64,000 nucleotides of DNA from Nocardia elegans NBRC 108235. Lineage in GTDB: Bacteria > Actinomycetota > Actinomycetes > Mycobacteriales > Mycobacteriaceae. Every line of letters begins with the position of its first letter. The first letter of the stretch is position 1. The DNA is taken from NCBI RefSeq assembly GCF_001612845.1, contig NZ_BDBF01000014.1, forward strand, positions 1 through 64,000, read 5' to 3'. The translations under genes and the position numbers were made by a program. Below, piece by piece: positions 21,476 through 30,429 of this stretch. The notes beneath the pieces were generated by a model. That model had not been told where the DNA came from. It worked only from the letters and a program-made list of their open reading frames with translations, and made no database searches.

Positions 21476-22711
21476 TCAGCCGATGTGCCGGCCTTCGGCG
21501 CTCTCGTCCGCGAGGGTCTCGTCCGCGAGAGTCGGCGGCTCGACGATGCGCGAGGTCCGCCCGTCCGCGACGCCGTCGGTCTCGACCCGGACCGGATTCG
21601 CCTCGAGTTCCGGCGGCACGTCCTCGGGCACCGCGGCCGTGATGAGCACCTGCTCGGCCCCGGCGGCCACCGCGGCCAATGCGGTGCGACGACGCCGATC
21701 CAATTCCGCGAAGACATCGTCGAGCAGCAGGACCGGATCGGTACCCGCGCTGCGTAGCAGTTCGAAGGCGCCCAGCCGGAGGGCCAACGCGAACGACCAC
21801 GATTCCCCGTGGCTGGCAAAGCCTTTCGCGGGTGCCGAACCGAGCATCAGATCCAGATCGTCGCGATGCGGGCCGACCAGGCAGACCCCGCGCTCGAGTT
21901 CCTTGCCGCGCGCGGATGCCAACTCGCTCAACATATTCGCCTCCAGCGCCTCGACATCGTCGGGCTGTGGAGAACGCTGTGGATCGAGGAATTCCTCGGG
22001 CAGCGCGGAACTGCGGTAGCGGATGGCCGCGGTCCGCGATTCCGGGGCGATGGACCGGTAGGCCTGCTCGAGATAGGGGTGCAGTTCGTGCACCAGCCGC
22101 AGCCGCTGCGCCAGCAGTTCGGCGCCGTGCGCGGCCAGATGCCCGTCCCAGACGTCGAGGGTGCTCAGTTCGGCCGGCGCGCCCGAACGCGAACGCGCCT
22201 GTCGCCCCGCTGTTTTCAGCAGCGCGGAGCGCTGCCGCAGCACACGGTCGTAATCCGAGCGCACCGCCGCCAGCCGCGGCAGCCGGGCAGTGGCCAGTTC
22301 GTCCAGGAAACGGCGTCGTTCGGACGGGTCGCCGCGGACCAGCGCCAGATCCTCCGGCGCGAACAGCACGGTCTGGAGGATCCCGAGGATCTCGCGCGTG
22401 CGGCGGACCGGTGACCGATTGATCTGAGCGCGATTGGCGGCGCCCTGATTCAACTCCACATCGATGCGCAGTTCGCGGCCACCGTTGACGACGGTGGCGC
22501 CGATCCGAGATCGCTGCTGCCCCAACCTGATCAGCGGGGCATCGCCGGCAACCCGGTGGGAACCGAGTGTGGACAGATAACCGACGGCCTCGACGAGGTT
22601 GGTCTTACCGTTGCCGTTGGCACCCAGGAAAACGGTTCTGCCTGTGGGTAATTCGAGGTCCGCATGCTCCCAGGAGCGGAAATCGCGCAGCGTGAGCGTT
22701 CGAATGTGCAT
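21476..22711 (-). CDS. recF: RecF, DNA replication/repair ATPase
   Basis: 411 residues from ATG 22711. SMC-like ABC ATPase that directs RecA to single-strand gaps with RecO/RecR. Opens [20 protein letters not shown], Walker [19 protein letters not shown] at about 31, signature-region [20 protein letters not shown], then [20 protein letters not shown], and Walker [19 protein letters not shown] near 325. The C-terminal tail after about residue 370 is acidic and low in complexity ([12 protein letters not shown]). The open frame continues 17 codons upstream without conservation, so the internal ATG is chosen. Third gene of the dnaA-dnaN-recF cluster. Confidence 0.95.
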   Translation of the reverse strand: MHIRTLTLRDFRSWEHADLELPTGRTVFLGANGNGKTNLVEAVGYLSTLGSHRVAGDAPLIRLGQQRSRIGATVVNGGRELRIDVELNQGAANRAQINRSPVRRTREILGILQTVLFAPEDLALVRGDPSERRRFLDELATARLPRLAAVRSDYDRVLRQRSALLKTAGRQARSRSGAPAELSTLDVWDGHLAAHGAELLAQRLRLVHELHPYLEQAYRSIAPESRTAAIRYRSSALPEEFLDPQRSPQPDDVEALEANMLSELASARGKELERGVCLVGPHRDDLDLMLGSAPAKGFASHGESWSFALALRLGAFELLRSAGTDPVLLLDDVFAELDRRRRTALAAVAAGAEQVLITAAVPEDVPPELEANPVRVETDGVADGRTSRIVEPPTLADETLADESAEGRHIG

Positions 22712-22821
22712 GGATGAACCCGCCGTCACCAGGCACTTTGTGACGGACGGGTCGAAATGCACACGCGCCCGGGGTTTTTCACAGGTTTATCAACATCTCC
22801 ACAGGTCGGGTTGAACGAGTG

Positions 22822-22856
22822 CCGCCTCGCCGGTCGTATCGTGGCCGGCGAGGCGG
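22822..22856 (-). terminator. Hairpin between dnaN and recF
   Basis: Perfect 12-bp stem CCGCCTCGCCGG (22822-22833) / CCGGCGAGGCGG (22845-22856) with an 11-nt loop, 21 bp past the dnaN stop codon. No T-run, so it could attenuate rather than end transcription into recF. Confidence 0.6.
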
Positions 22857-22877
22857 GGAGGATCGGAACCGAATCGA

Positions 22878-24047
22878 TCAGCCGGGCAAACGAACCGGCA
22901 TCAGCAGGTAGATGTAGTTGCTCGACAGCGCCGCGAACGCACCGGACTCCGAGGGCTCCGGCTCGTCATCGGTGGTCGGGCACATCACCGCGGGGCGGCT
23001 GGGTGTGGTGAAACCGAAGGTCACCCGGTCCGAATGCAGCGCCGACAGGCCGTCGTTGAGGTAACTGGGGTTGAACGCGATGGTCAGCGGCTCACCGCGG
23101 AACTCCGCCTCCAGCCACTCCTCGGCGCGACCGGCGTCGTCACCTCCGGCGGACAGCTGCAGGCCCTGGTCGGAGAATTCGAGCCGCACCTGGGCGCCGC
23201 GCTCGGCGACCAGGGCCACACGTTTGATGGCCTCGATCAGTGCGCTCACCTGCAGGGTCGCGATCGAGGTGTGCTCCTTGGGGAGCAATTGGCGGAACTT
23301 GGGGAATTCCGCGTCGAGCAGTCGCGTGGTGGTCCGGCGGCCGCCGTTGACGATCCCCAGCAGTCCGTCGGTTCCAGTGCCGAAGGCCAGCTGGACGGGC
23401 GCGTCGGAGGCTCCGAGCGTCTTCGCCGATTCCGACAGCGTGCGAGCCGGAACCAGGACCGCGGTCTCCACATCCGGGCGGCCGGGCTGCCACTCCAGAT
23501 GCCGCACCGCCAGGCGGAAGCGGTCGGTGGCTGCCAGAACCACCTGGGAGCCCTCGATTTCGACGCGGATGCCGGTCAGCATCGGCAGCGTGTCGTCGCG
23601 CCCGGCGGCGACGGCCACCTGGCCCACGGCCTCGGAGAACAGATCCACACCCAGTTCGCCGGTCTGCGGCGGCAGTTCGGGCAACTGGGGATAGTCCTCG
23701 ACCGGCATGGTCGGCAGCGAGAACTTGGCGCTGCCACACGCGATCAGCACCCGTGTGCCGTCGACCGACACGTCGACCGGCTTGTTGGACAGCGCCTTGG
23801 TGATGTCGGCCAGCAGGCGGCCGGAGACCAGCACCTGTCCCGGGCCGGCCACCTCGGCGGCGACGCGCATCTGCGCGGAGACCTCGTAGTCGAATCCGGA
23901 GACCGTGAGGCCGTCCTCGTCGGCCACCAGCAGCACACCGCCCAGGACGGGCACGGGCGGGCGAGACGGCAGGCTACGGGCCACCCAGGCGACGGATTCC
24001 GCGAAATCCTCGCGAGCGACCCGAAACTTCATACTTGCAAGCTCCAT
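22878..24047 (-). CDS. dnaN: DNA polymerase III sliding clamp (beta subunit)
   Basis: 389 residues. Ring-shaped processivity clamp for DNA polymerase III. Starts [20 protein letters not shown], then [20 protein letters not shown], and [20 protein letters not shown], highly conserved in actinobacterial DnaN. It ends [14 protein letters not shown], the conserved C-terminal strand with MPVR. Two starts are possible: ATG 24047, used by relatives, or ATG 24032 (MKFRV...), which has GGAG 9 nt upstream. The longer open frame beyond 24047 is not conserved. Its 5' side faces oriC. Confidence 0.97.
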   Translation of the reverse strand: MELASMKFRVAREDFAESVAWVARSLPSRPPVPVLGGVLLVADEDGLTVSGFDYEVSAQMRVAAEVAGPGQVLVSGRLLADITKALSNKPVDVSVDGTRVLIACGSAKFSLPTMPVEDYPQLPELPPQTGELGVDLFSEAVGQVAVAAGRDDTLPMLTGIRVEIEGSQVVLAATDRFRLAVRHLEWQPGRPDVETAVLVPARTLSESAKTLGASDAPVQLAFGTGTDGLLGIVNGGRRTTTRLLDAEFPKFRQLLPKEHTSIATLQVSALIEAIKRVALVAERGAQVRLEFSDQGLQLSAGGDDAGRAEEWLEAEFRGEPLTIAFNPSYLNDGLSALHSDRVTFGFTTPSRPAVMCPTTDDEPEPSESGAFAALSSNYIYLLMPVRLPG

Positions 24048-24361
24048 CGCTCGGTATGTCCTCTCCCAGTCTCGATCGGTCGTGATCTGTTCGACGCCGT
24101 GGTGATCAGCGTGGTTCATACAACAGCGTGGTTCGCGCGGCAATGCGGTCGAAACGACTCGCCCGTACGCACCGCAGTGTGGCACAGGCGACCGACATCA
24201 AACCGTACCCGCGCATGCGGGCGATGACTACGTCACCCCCTCGCCCGGTGCGTCGTCCGCCGGCATGGGCGGGACCCGTTCCGCTCCCTGCTTCGTTCGG
24301 ATGCGGAGTGCCACGAATCGATCCGTCCGCCTCCGAGCCGAGTTTCCACACAGCCTGTTTT

Positions 24362-24423
24362 CAAGAAGAAATCTAAAGAAGAAGAACTGAAGTAGTAGTA
24401 GGCACTGTGGATTCTGTGGACGC
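24362..24423 (+). promoter_or_regulatory. Candidate basal unwinding element: DnaA-trio-like repeats next to tandem DnaA boxes
   Basis: Top strand reads GAAGAAGAACTGAAGTAG then TAGTAG, a short GCAC, then TGTGGATTC and TGTGGACGC. Read 3' to 5' away from the boxes this gives GAT GAT GAT GAA, the pattern of DnaA-trio elements described in Bacillus subtilis, where DnaA loads on single strands. Two abutting DnaA boxes follow, as in that system. Confidence 0.55.
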
Positions 24424-24477
24424 GGCCCGTCCGCCCAGCTCAGGTGGCGTGGCGGCGTGGGGATGTCCGGCGGGTGA

Positions 24478-24826
24478 CTCGAGGATGAACAGTGGGCCGC
24501 TGTGGAGGCCGCGAAACTGTTCAACTTCCATCCTCGAGCCATCCTCGAGTTCTTCCATGGCCCGAGACCTGTTGTACACACGTGTGTGCCGATCGGTGCA
24601 CTACCGGGGGATTCCTCGAGGACCTGACAGGGAGTCCTCGAGGAATCCACATGCCGATTCGGCCGTATTCGCAGTTCGGACCCCGTGGACGAATTCGGCT
24701 GTGGGAACTGTGGACCGAGGGCTGTGAGCGAATGCGTGCACAGCCCCGCGCATCGACTGTGCGCAACCTCGAGGACAAACCTGGGATTCCTCGAGGACTC
24801 CACAAGGACTCCTCGAGGAATCCACA
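24478..24826. repeat. Cluster of eight CTCGAG-centred palindromes with 11-bp-multiple spacing
   Basis: CTCGAG begins at 24478, 24533, 24544, 24615, 24637, 24768, 24790 and 24812. Distances are 55, 11, 71, 22, 131, 22 and 22 bp: five of seven are exact multiples of 11. Most copies extend to TCCTCGAGG(A). A 42-bp unit (24610-24651) recurs at 24785-24826 with 37 of 42 positions identical; each unit is itself an inverted repeat and ends in a DnaA-box-like GAATCCACA. Confidence 0.85.
24576..24587. repeat. Perfect 12-bp palindrome in oriC
   Basis: ACACACGTGTGT, perfectly self-complementary, between two CTCGAG clusters. Could be a binding site for a dimeric origin regulator. Confidence 0.5.
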
Positions 24827-24831
24827 ACACG

Positions 24832-24871
24832 AAAAAGCCGATCCACCCAGGTCAACCGGGTGGATCGGCTT
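24832..24871 (-). terminator. Intrinsic terminator of dnaA
   Basis: Perfect 14-bp stem AAGCCGATCCACCC (24835-24848) / GGGTGGATCGGCTT (24858-24871), 9-nt loop. On the minus strand it is followed by five T residues (AAAAA at 24832-24836), 10 bp after the dnaA stop codon. It insulates oriC from dnaA transcription. Confidence 0.88.
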
Positions 24872-24881
24872 GTGTAGCGAT

Positions 24882-26948
24882 TCAGCGCGAGCGCTGTTTG
24901 ATTCGGGCTGTGAGTTCTTGGACCTGGTCGTAGACCCGGCGGCGCTCGGTCATCTCCTTGCGCACTTTCTTCTCCGCGTACATGACCGTCGTGTGGTCGC
25001 GACCGAAGGCCTGGCCGATCTTCGGTAGCGACAGGTCGGTCAGTTCCCGGCACAGGTACATCGCGATCTGGCGAGCCTGGGCCAGCGGCCGGGCCTTACC
25101 CGGACCGGTCAGCTCCTCCAGCGTGGTGTTGAAGTATTCCGCGGTCACGGCCATGATCGTCGACGCCGTGATCTCGATCGTGGTGGTGTCCGGCATCAGA
25201 TCGCGCAGGACGACCTCGGCCAGCGACAGATCCAGCGGCTGCCCGTTGAGGGAGGCGAAGGCCGTTACCCGGATCAACGCGCCCTCGAGTTCACGGATAT
25301 TGCGCTCGACCCGGCTGGCGATCAATTCCAGCACGTCGTGCGGCACATCGAGGCGGTCCATCCGCGCCTTCTTGCGCAGAATCGCGATTCGGGTCTCCAA
25401 CTCCGGCGGCTGCACGTCGGTGATCAGGCCCCATTCGAACCGGGTACGCAGTCGCTCCTCGAGTGTCGCCAGTTGCTTCGGTGGCCGGTCGGAGGACACC
25501 ACGATCTGCTTGTTCGCGTTGTGCAGGGTGTTGAAGGTGTGGAAGAACTCCTCCTGGATACCTTCCTTACCCTCGATGAACTGGATGTCGTCCACCAGCA
25601 GGATGTCGGTCTCGCGGTAGCGCCGCTTGAACGCCACCTTCCGGTCGTCGCGCAGACTGTTGATGAAGTCGTTGGTGAATTCCTCGGTCGAGACGTACTT
25701 GACGCGCATCCCGGGGAAAAGCCGCTGGGCATAATGCCCGGCCGCGTGCAGCAGATGCGTCTTTCCCAGACCGGAAGCCCCCCAGACGAACAGCGGGTTG
25801 TACGCACGGGCCGGCGCCTCGGCGATCGCGACCGCCGCCGCGTGGGCGAATCGGTTCGAGGCGCCGATGACGAAGGTCTCGAAGGTGTATTTGGCGTTCA
25901 GGCTGGCCGAGGAGTTCGCGGGGGCGGGCGTCGGCGGTTCCGGCGACTTCGTGAAATACGTCGGCCAGGAATTGCGCGCGCTCACCACCGGTTCGTCGGC
26001 CTCTTCGGCCGCGCCCGGCCGCTGACCGACCTCCGGCTCCGGCGCGAACAGCGACTCCTGTCCGGGATGGCCGCCCGGCCGGGGCAGCTCCGGATCGTGA
26101 CGCAACGGTTCGGTCTCCCGGCGCAACGCCTCCTGAGGATGCAGTTCGTGGTCGCGGCGCAGGGCGTCCGCCTCACGCCGCAGCGAATCCGGACCGTGCA
26201 GGCCGTCCCGGCCGGGCAGGCTGTCCGGGTCCCGCCGCAGGACGTCGGCTTCGCGGCGGAGTACGTCCGGGTCGTGGCGGAGTACGTCCGGGTCGTGGCG
26301 GAAGGCTTCGGCGTCCCGGCGCAGATCGTCGGGATCGCGACGCAGACTTTCCGGATGCCGGACCAGCGCTTCGTCGTGCAGATGCGCTTCCGGGTCCCGG
26401 CGCAGCGGGGAGGACGGTCCGAGGCTGTCCGGCAATTCCCCGGCCATCGGCGCGGACGGATATTCACCCTGGGGATAGGCGGTCCGGGCCTGGTAGTCGG
26501 CTGGGGAAAGATAGCGTGGGGTGGGGAAATCGTCGGCGTCGGGATACTGCGGCGGCGCCGGGAAACCCACCGGTTCACGGGGCTTGTCGCGCATCCGCTC
26601 CGGCCGCGACGTCAGGCGAGCATGGCGGGCGCCGGCGCCGGGACGGTCCGGCGGCGGATTGGCCGGTGCGGCGATCCGGACGCCCAGACCCTCGACCTGC
26701 GGGCCCAGCCGACGGGCCAGCGACCGCAGAATCGGTTCGCGCAGATCGCGTTCGATGGCCTCCTGGGCCAGGGAAGAAGGCACCGAGAGCAGGGCAAAGC
26801 CTTGTGCGACCGTCAGCGGCTTGACCAGGCCGAGCCACGCCTTCTGGGCGTTGGTCACCGGCGGAATGGCTCCGTCGGTGGAGCCGGCGGTGAGCTCGGC
26901 GACCACTTCGGGCCAGACCGCGGTCAACACGTTCTGCTCGTCGTCCAC
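24882..26948 (-). CDS. dnaA: Chromosomal replication initiator DnaA, with repeat-expanded domain II
   Basis: 688 residues, unusually long (mycobacterial DnaA is about 507). GTG start with GGAGG 9 nt upstream. Domain I is about 1-95 ([12 protein letters not shown]..., helicase/DciA contact). Domain II, about 95-350, is hydrophilic and contains a run of seven-residue repeats of form DPDVLRR/H at about 183-290. Domain III AAA+: Walker [17 protein letters not shown] near 390, Walker [16 protein letters not shown], arginine finger and sensor II regions present. Domain IV carries the DnaA signature [20 protein letters not shown] near 655, for DnaA-box recognition. Binds oriC and melts it. Confidence 0.97.
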   Translation of the reverse strand: MDDEQNVLTAVWPEVVAELTAGSTDGAIPPVTNAQKAWLGLVKPLTVAQGFALLSVPSSLAQEAIERDLREPILRSLARRLGPQVEGLGVRIAAPANPPPDRPGAGARHARLTSRPERMRDKPREPVGFPAPPQYPDADDFPTPRYLSPADYQARTAYPQGEYPSAPMAGELPDSLGPSSPLRRDPEAHLHDEALVRHPESLRRDPDDLRRDAEAFRHDPDVLRHDPDVLRREADVLRRDPDSLPGRDGLHGPDSLRREADALRRDHELHPQEALRRETEPLRHDPELPRPGGHPGQESLFAPEPEVGQRPGAAEEADEPVVSARNSWPTYFTKSPEPPTPAPANSSASLNAKYTFETFVIGASNRFAHAAAVAIAEAPARAYNPLFVWGASGLGKTHLLHAAGHYAQRLFPGMRVKYVSTEEFTNDFINSLRDDRKVAFKRRYRETDILLVDDIQFIEGKEGIQEEFFHTFNTLHNANKQIVVSSDRPPKQLATLEERLRTRFEWGLITDVQPPELETRIAILRKKARMDRLDVPHDVLELIASRVERNIRELEGALIRVTAFASLNGQPLDLSLAEVVLRDLMPDTTTIEITASTIMAVTAEYFNTTLEELTGPGKARPLAQARQIAMYLCRELTDLSLPKIGQAFGRDHTTVMYAEKKVRKEMTERRRVYDQVQELTARIKQRSR
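26080..26402 (-). repeat. In-frame 21-bp repeat tract in dnaA domain II
   Basis: Encodes successive (D/E)-x-x-x-LRR/H heptads. Two copies, 26260-26280 and 26281-26301, are identical over 21 bp in tandem; flanking copies are diverged. Seven codons per unit keeps the frame. Confidence 0.85.
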
Positions 26949-27047
26949 GTATTATTTCCTCCCCGGAGCAAGTCGACAGGAGCTCCAACGGTCGGCGACC
27001 ACTGACAAGCCTGGCCGTCAGCCATACGAATATGCCACTCCAGGGGT

Positions 27048-27079
27048 CTTTCCACACAATTATCCACAGATGTGGAGAA
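27048..27079. promoter_or_regulatory. DnaA-box cluster upstream of dnaA
   Basis: Three boxes: CTTTCCACA (27048-27056), perfect TTATCCACA (27060-27068) and, inverted, TGTGGAGAA (27071-27079). They lie 100-130 bp upstream of the dnaA start and probably serve DnaA autoregulation or a secondary DnaA platform. Confidence 0.75.
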
Positions 27080-27311
27080 CTCGGATGATACGTGGCTCGC
27101 TGCGACAACCCCCCGGTTCAGCGCCTGGACCTGCGCTTCTGCAGCTATCTTCTAGCTATGAATCGTAGTGCGTCCGCGGTGGCTGTGACAAGGGCGGTTC
27201 ACGACCGCGCCGTCCGCACGGCGCGTCGCGGCCGTTCGGTGCGTCGCGCGGAGCGAACGAATATCGTCGACCCGGAAAGCAGTGGCGGGCGTCTCATGAG
27301 GGACCCCGAGT

Positions 27312-27340
27312 TTGACCCTCTCCTGGCTGATCAGTACCCT
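27312..27340 (+). promoter_or_regulatory. Sigma-70-type promoter of the rpmH operon
   Basis: TTGACC (27312-27317), 17-nt spacer, TACCCT (27335-27340). Predicts a transcript start near 27347 and a leader of about 175 nt before rpmH. Confidence 0.6.
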
Positions 27341-27520
27341 CGTACAGTCACCCGTTGACGTGGTGTTGGCTGCCCGCTGCCCGGTCGAATCGTCGATCCA
27401 GCGGGACCACCACGCAATGGGCGTTGTGCCGATGAAGACCAGTTTTCATCGCGACCACATACGTTTCACCGAACAGCTTCGGGCGCCGCCTGGCGCCCAC
27501 CAACTCGAGGAGTGTTGACC

Positions 27521-27664
27521 GTGGCCAAGGGCAAGCGGACGTTCCAGCCGAACAACCGTCGTCGTGCGCGGGTCCACGGCTTCCGACTCCGGATGCGCAC
27601 CCGTGCCGGGCGCGCGATCGTGTCGGCGCGCCGTCGCAAGGGCCGCGCCTCTCTGACGGCCTGA
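27521..27664 (+). CDS. rpmH: 50S ribosomal protein L34
   Basis: 47 residues from the GTG at 27521: [20 protein letters not shown], then [20 protein letters not shown] and GRASLTA. Near-identical to mycobacterial L34 (47 residues), very basic, binds 23S rRNA. GAGGAG ends 8 nt before the start; an in-frame GTG at 27512 lies inside that ribosome site and is unlikely. First gene of rpmH-rnpA-yidD-yidC-jag, divergent from dnaA, the classic origin-proximal order. Confidence 0.97.
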   Translation: MAKGKRTFQPNNRRRARVHGFRLRMRTRAGRAIVSARRRKGRASLTA

Positions 27665-27749
27665 TCGCACGGCATCGGCATCGCCGCCATGCCTGACTCG
27701 TCGATCGTCTCGCTGCTTCCGTTCACCCGTTACGTGGTCGGACACTCGG

Positions 27750-28190
27750 GTGTTGCCTGAGCCGTACCGGCTGCATCATCGTGCCGACTTCTCCCGGACG
27801 GTGCGACGTGGCCGACGAGTCGGGAGACGGGACATCGTCGTGCATGTGGTGATGCCGTCGGCGTCGGAGGAGCCGAGATCCGACGATGCCGTGAGGTCCG
27901 ACGATGCGGCGGCTAGGCCGCTCGCACGCTTCGGTGGTCCTCGTTTCGGATTGATCGTCAGCAAGGCGGTGGGCACCGCGGTGGTTCGACACCGCGTCGC
28001 CCGCCGCCTGCGTCATATCTGCGCCGGGGTCGTCGCAGATCTACCGGCGGAGGCCGATGTCGTGATCCGCGCCCTCCCGGGTGCCGCGGTGGCGACCTCG
28101 GCGGAGCTGGATCAGCAGTTGCGGTCCGCGCTGCGGAAAATGTCGTTCGATCTCTCCGCCGCGCGGGTGGCTTCGAGTGATGCGTCATGA
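27750..28190 (+). CDS. rnpA: Ribonuclease P protein component
   Basis: 146 residues, GTG start. Basic cofactor of RNase P RNA in tRNA 5' maturation. MLPEPYRLHHRADFSRTVRR is the conserved N-terminus; RFGLIVSKAVGTAVVRHRVA followed by RRLRHI is the RNR-type motif in its actinobacterial RHR form. An insert of about 20 residues near position 40 (EEPRSDDAVRSDDAAARP) contains a near-perfect tandem repeat of RSDDA and is longer than usual. The last 4 bp overlap yidD (ATGA), so the genes are translationally coupled. Confidence 0.93.
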   Translation: MLPEPYRLHHRADFSRTVRRGRRVGRRDIVVHVVMPSASEEPRSDDAVRSDDAAARPLARFGGPRFGLIVSKAVGTAVVRHRVARRLRHICAGVVADLPAEADVVIRALPGAAVATSAELDQQLRSALRKMSFDLSAARVASSDAS

Positions 28191-28552
28191 ACCGCCTACG
28201 CGTAGTGACGCGGCTTCCGGCGAATCTCTTGATCTTTCTGATCGAGTTGTACCGGACGTACGTCTCCCCCACCCGCATGCCGGTGTGCCGATTCACCCCG
28301 ACCTGTAGCGAGTACGCGGTGACGGCTCTGCGTACTCGCGGGCTGTTCGTAGGTCTCGGATTAACGGCCGTGCGTCTGGCCAAATGTGCGCCCTGGCACC
28401 CTGGTGGGTGGGACCCGGTTCCGGAACGGAAACGGGCTGCTGCCGAAGCGGCTCACGAGACGAGTCGGGCCCACGACGAGGCGGCCGAACACAAGTCTTG
28501 TAAAGGGTCGCCGCGCGCGGTGACCGGCGACACGACCGACGGGAGTACATAG
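28187..28552 (+). CDS. yidD: Membrane protein insertion efficiency factor YidD
   Basis: 121 residues. The core is the YidD family: [40 protein letters not shown], and [13 protein letters not shown], with the three conserved Cys. An N-terminal amphipathic helix ([12 protein letters not shown]) attaches it to the inner face of the membrane. The C-terminal 45 residues are Ala/Glu/Lys-rich and variable. It helps YidC insert membrane proteins and lies 4 bp before yidC, overlapping rnpA. Confidence 0.93.
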   Translation: MNRLRVVTRLPANLLIFLIELYRTYVSPTRMPVCRFTPTCSEYAVTALRTRGLFVGLGLTAVRLAKCAPWHPGGWDPVPERKRAAAEAAHETSRAHDEAAEHKSCKGSPRAVTGDTTDGST

Positions 28553-28556
28553 AGCC

Positions 28557-29711
28557 GTGCTCGACTTCATCTATTACCCGGTGTCCTGGATCCTTTGGTT
28601 CTGGCACCGGATCTTCGGGTTCGTCTTCGGACTCGGAGATTTCGACAAGGGCGCCAGCAATGGGTTCGCCTGGGCGCTGGCAGTGGTGTTCCTGGTGTTT
28701 ACCCTGCGCCTGGTGCTGTACAAGCCCTTCGTCAAACAGGTGCGCACCACGCGGCAGATGCAGGAACTGCAGCCGCAGATCAAGGAACTGCAGCGCAAAT
28801 ACAAGAACGACCGCCAGAAGATGGCCGTCGAGATGCAGAAGCTGCAGAAGGAGCACGGCTTCAACCCGCTGATGGGCTGTCTGCCGGTGCTGGCTCAGGT
28901 GCCGGTGTTCATCGGTCTGTACCACGTGCTGCGGTCCTTCAACCGCACCGGTAGTGGTATCGGCCAGCTGCACATGACGCCCGAGCAGAACGCGATGACG
29001 CCGAACTACGTGTTCAGCGCGCACGATGTGCAGTCGTTCCTGAGTGCCCGCATCTTCGGTGCGCCGATCTCCGCCGCGATCACCTCGCCCAAGGCGACCC
29101 TGGACGCGTACGCCGATTACGGCGGCATTCCGCACGTGTGGAATATGGTCGTCGTCGCGGTGCCGCTGATGATCATCGCCGGCCTCGCAACCCACTTCAA
29201 CGCTCGCGCCTCGGTGGCACGCCAGAGTGCGGAGGCGGCGGCGAATCCCCAAGCCGCGTTGATGAACAAGCTGGCGCTGTGGGTGTTCCCGCTCGGCGTC
29301 GTCGTCGGTGGCCCCTTCCTGCCCATCGCGATCCTGCTCTACTGGGTGGCCAACAACATCTGGACCTACGGGCAGCAGCACCTGGTCTTCGGGCGCATCG
29401 ACAAGGAAGAGCAGCAGAAGAAGGAAGAGGCGATCGAGCGGAAGGCGCAGAACGCCCCGAAGCCCGGCGCCAAGCCGACCGCCAAGAAGAAGTCCGGCGT
29501 CGCCGAGCCGTCGGCCGCCGACGGGGACAAGCCCGCGGCCGCGACAAACGGCACCTCCGCCTCCACGACTTCGGAGTCCACCACTCCGACTTCCTCGGCC
29601 AAGGCAGGTTCGGCCTCCGGCAAGTCGGGCTCGTCCGGTAAGTCACCCGGGCCGGGTAATCGCAAGCGGTCCGGCAACAGAGGTCGGGCGAATCAGAAGC
29701 GACGTCGCTAG
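28557..29711 (+). CDS. yidC: Membrane protein insertase YidC
   Basis: 384 residues, GTG start. Sec-independent and Sec-assisted insertase (Oxa1 superfamily). First helix after [20 protein letters not shown]; the cytoplasmic hairpin is Lys/Gln-rich ([20 protein letters not shown]); then [20 protein letters not shown], the family signature. Further helices at about 195-215 and 240-265 ([20 protein letters not shown]). The C-terminal 100 residues form a charged, Ser/Thr/Lys/Ala-rich tail ending in GRANQKRRR, suited to ribosome contact. Five transmembrane helices as in Gram-positive YidC. Confidence 0.95.
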   Translation: MLDFIYYPVSWILWFWHRIFGFVFGLGDFDKGASNGFAWALAVVFLVFTLRLVLYKPFVKQVRTTRQMQELQPQIKELQRKYKNDRQKMAVEMQKLQKEHGFNPLMGCLPVLAQVPVFIGLYHVLRSFNRTGSGIGQLHMTPEQNAMTPNYVFSAHDVQSFLSARIFGAPISAAITSPKATLDAYADYGGIPHVWNMVVVAVPLMIIAGLATHFNARASVARQSAEAAANPQAALMNKLALWVFPLGVVVGGPFLPIAILLYWVANNIWTYGQQHLVFGRIDKEEQQKKEEAIERKAQNAPKPGAKPTAKKKSGVAEPSAADGDKPAAATNGTSASTTSESTTPTSSAKAGSASGKSGSSGKSPGPGNRKRSGNRGRANQKRRR

Positions 29712-29755
29712 CGGATCCGGATACGACGGAAGATTCAGATTGAAGGAAACGACAT

Positions 29756-30331
29756 ATGACTGTTGAGACCGATGGAGGGGACGCCACTGTGGCCCTCGGT
29801 GTGCAGGATGATGCGTCAGCGGTAGACGACCGCGATGAGGCGACGACCGAACCGGATCCGACCGATGCCGAAGAGGCGTTGATCGAAGAGGGTGAGATCG
29901 CGGGCGACTATCTGGAGCAGCTGCTGGACGTTCTCGACTTCGACGGCGATATCGATCTGGATGTCGAGGGCGACCGGGCGGTCGTCAGCATCGACGGCGG
30001 GCGGGACCTGTCGAAGCTCGTCGGTCGGCGCGGCGAGGTTCTGGACGCGTTGCAGGAGTTGACCCGACTGGCCGTGCAACAGGCGACCGGTGTGCGCAGC
30101 CGCCTGATGCTCGATGTGGCCGGCTGGCGGGCGAAGCGTCGCGAGGAACTCAGCGCGCTCGGAACCGATGCGGCGCGGCGGGTGGCGGAATCGGGCAAGC
30201 CCGAATCGCTGGCCCCGATGACTCCGTTCGAGCGCAAGATCGTCCACGATGCGGTGGCGGCCGTGGACGGTGCCGCCAGTGAGAGTGAAGGTGTCGAACC
30301 CAACCGGCACGTGGTCGTGATCCCGGCCTGA
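29756..30331 (+). CDS. jag: Jag/KhpB-type KH and R3H RNA-binding protein
   Basis: 191 residues. Acidic N-tail (1-50), then a jag-type KH domain at about 70-130 ([37 protein letters not shown]) with the G-x-x-G-like loop GRRG, and an R3H domain at about 130-190 ([20 protein letters not shown]...). Partner of KhpA in Gram-positive bacteria; binds many transcripts and affects cell elongation. Last gene of the rpmH operon, followed by a strong hairpin terminator. Confidence 0.9.
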   Translation: MTVETDGGDATVALGVQDDASAVDDRDEATTEPDPTDAEEALIEEGEIAGDYLEQLLDVLDFDGDIDLDVEGDRAVVSIDGGRDLSKLVGRRGEVLDALQELTRLAVQQATGVRSRLMLDVAGWRAKRREELSALGTDAARRVAESGKPESLAPMTPFERKIVHDAVAAVDGAASESEGVEPNRHVVVIPA

Positions 30332-30349
30332 GAAATTCGATGGGTAAGG

Positions 30350-30382
30350 TAGGGCCCCCGGTTCATCGAACCGGGGGCCCTA
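30350..30382 (+). terminator. Hairpin terminator after jag
   Basis: Perfect 15-bp stem TAGGGCCCCCGGTTC (30350-30364) / GAACCGGGGGCCCTA (30368-30382), 3-nt loop, 19 bp after the jag stop. No T-run. It separates the rpmH operon from rsmG-parAB and shows that the rsmG frame upstream of 30430 is not coding. Confidence 0.85.
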
Positions 30383-30429
30383 CTCTGTGTGATGAGTTGC
30401 GTTGTGATGGATTTCGACGGTCCGGAAGG

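Larger units (their letters stand above)
24048..24831. other. oriC: Chromosomal replication origin oriC
   Basis: 784-bp non-coding region between dnaN and dnaA, the standard actinobacterial oriC position. DnaA-box-like 9-mers (core TCCACA/TGTGGA): 24406-24414, 24415-24423, 24501-24509, 24643-24651, 24709-24717, 24796-24804 and 24818-24826. A purine-rich, AT-rich tract at 24360-24402 is the best candidate for the unwinding site. From 24478 to 24817 there are eight CTCGAG hexamers, most within a TCCTCGAGGA-type palindrome. No protein-coding gene is visible. Precise borders are inferred. Confidence 0.9.
26949..27520. other. dnaA-rpmH divergent promoter region
   Basis: 572 bp between the divergent dnaA and rpmH genes. 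Contains a compact DnaA-box group (27048-27079) on the dnaA side and a sigma-70-type promoter (27312-27340) on the rpmH side. The short open frames crossing it look non-coding. Confidence 0.7.

Noticed and set aside
24478..24826. CRISPR array in oriC
   Set aside because: Repeats are short palindromes with irregular spacing and no unique spacers of constant length; no cas genes in the window.
27092..27358. 88-codon frame between dnaA and rpmH
   Set aside because: It covers the predicted promoter of rpmH, lacks a ribosome site, and has no familiar protein pattern.
30340..30429. Upstream extension of rsmG to 30340
   Set aside because: It would pass through the 15-bp terminator stem after jag, and relatives begin at or after the parS-encoded residues.
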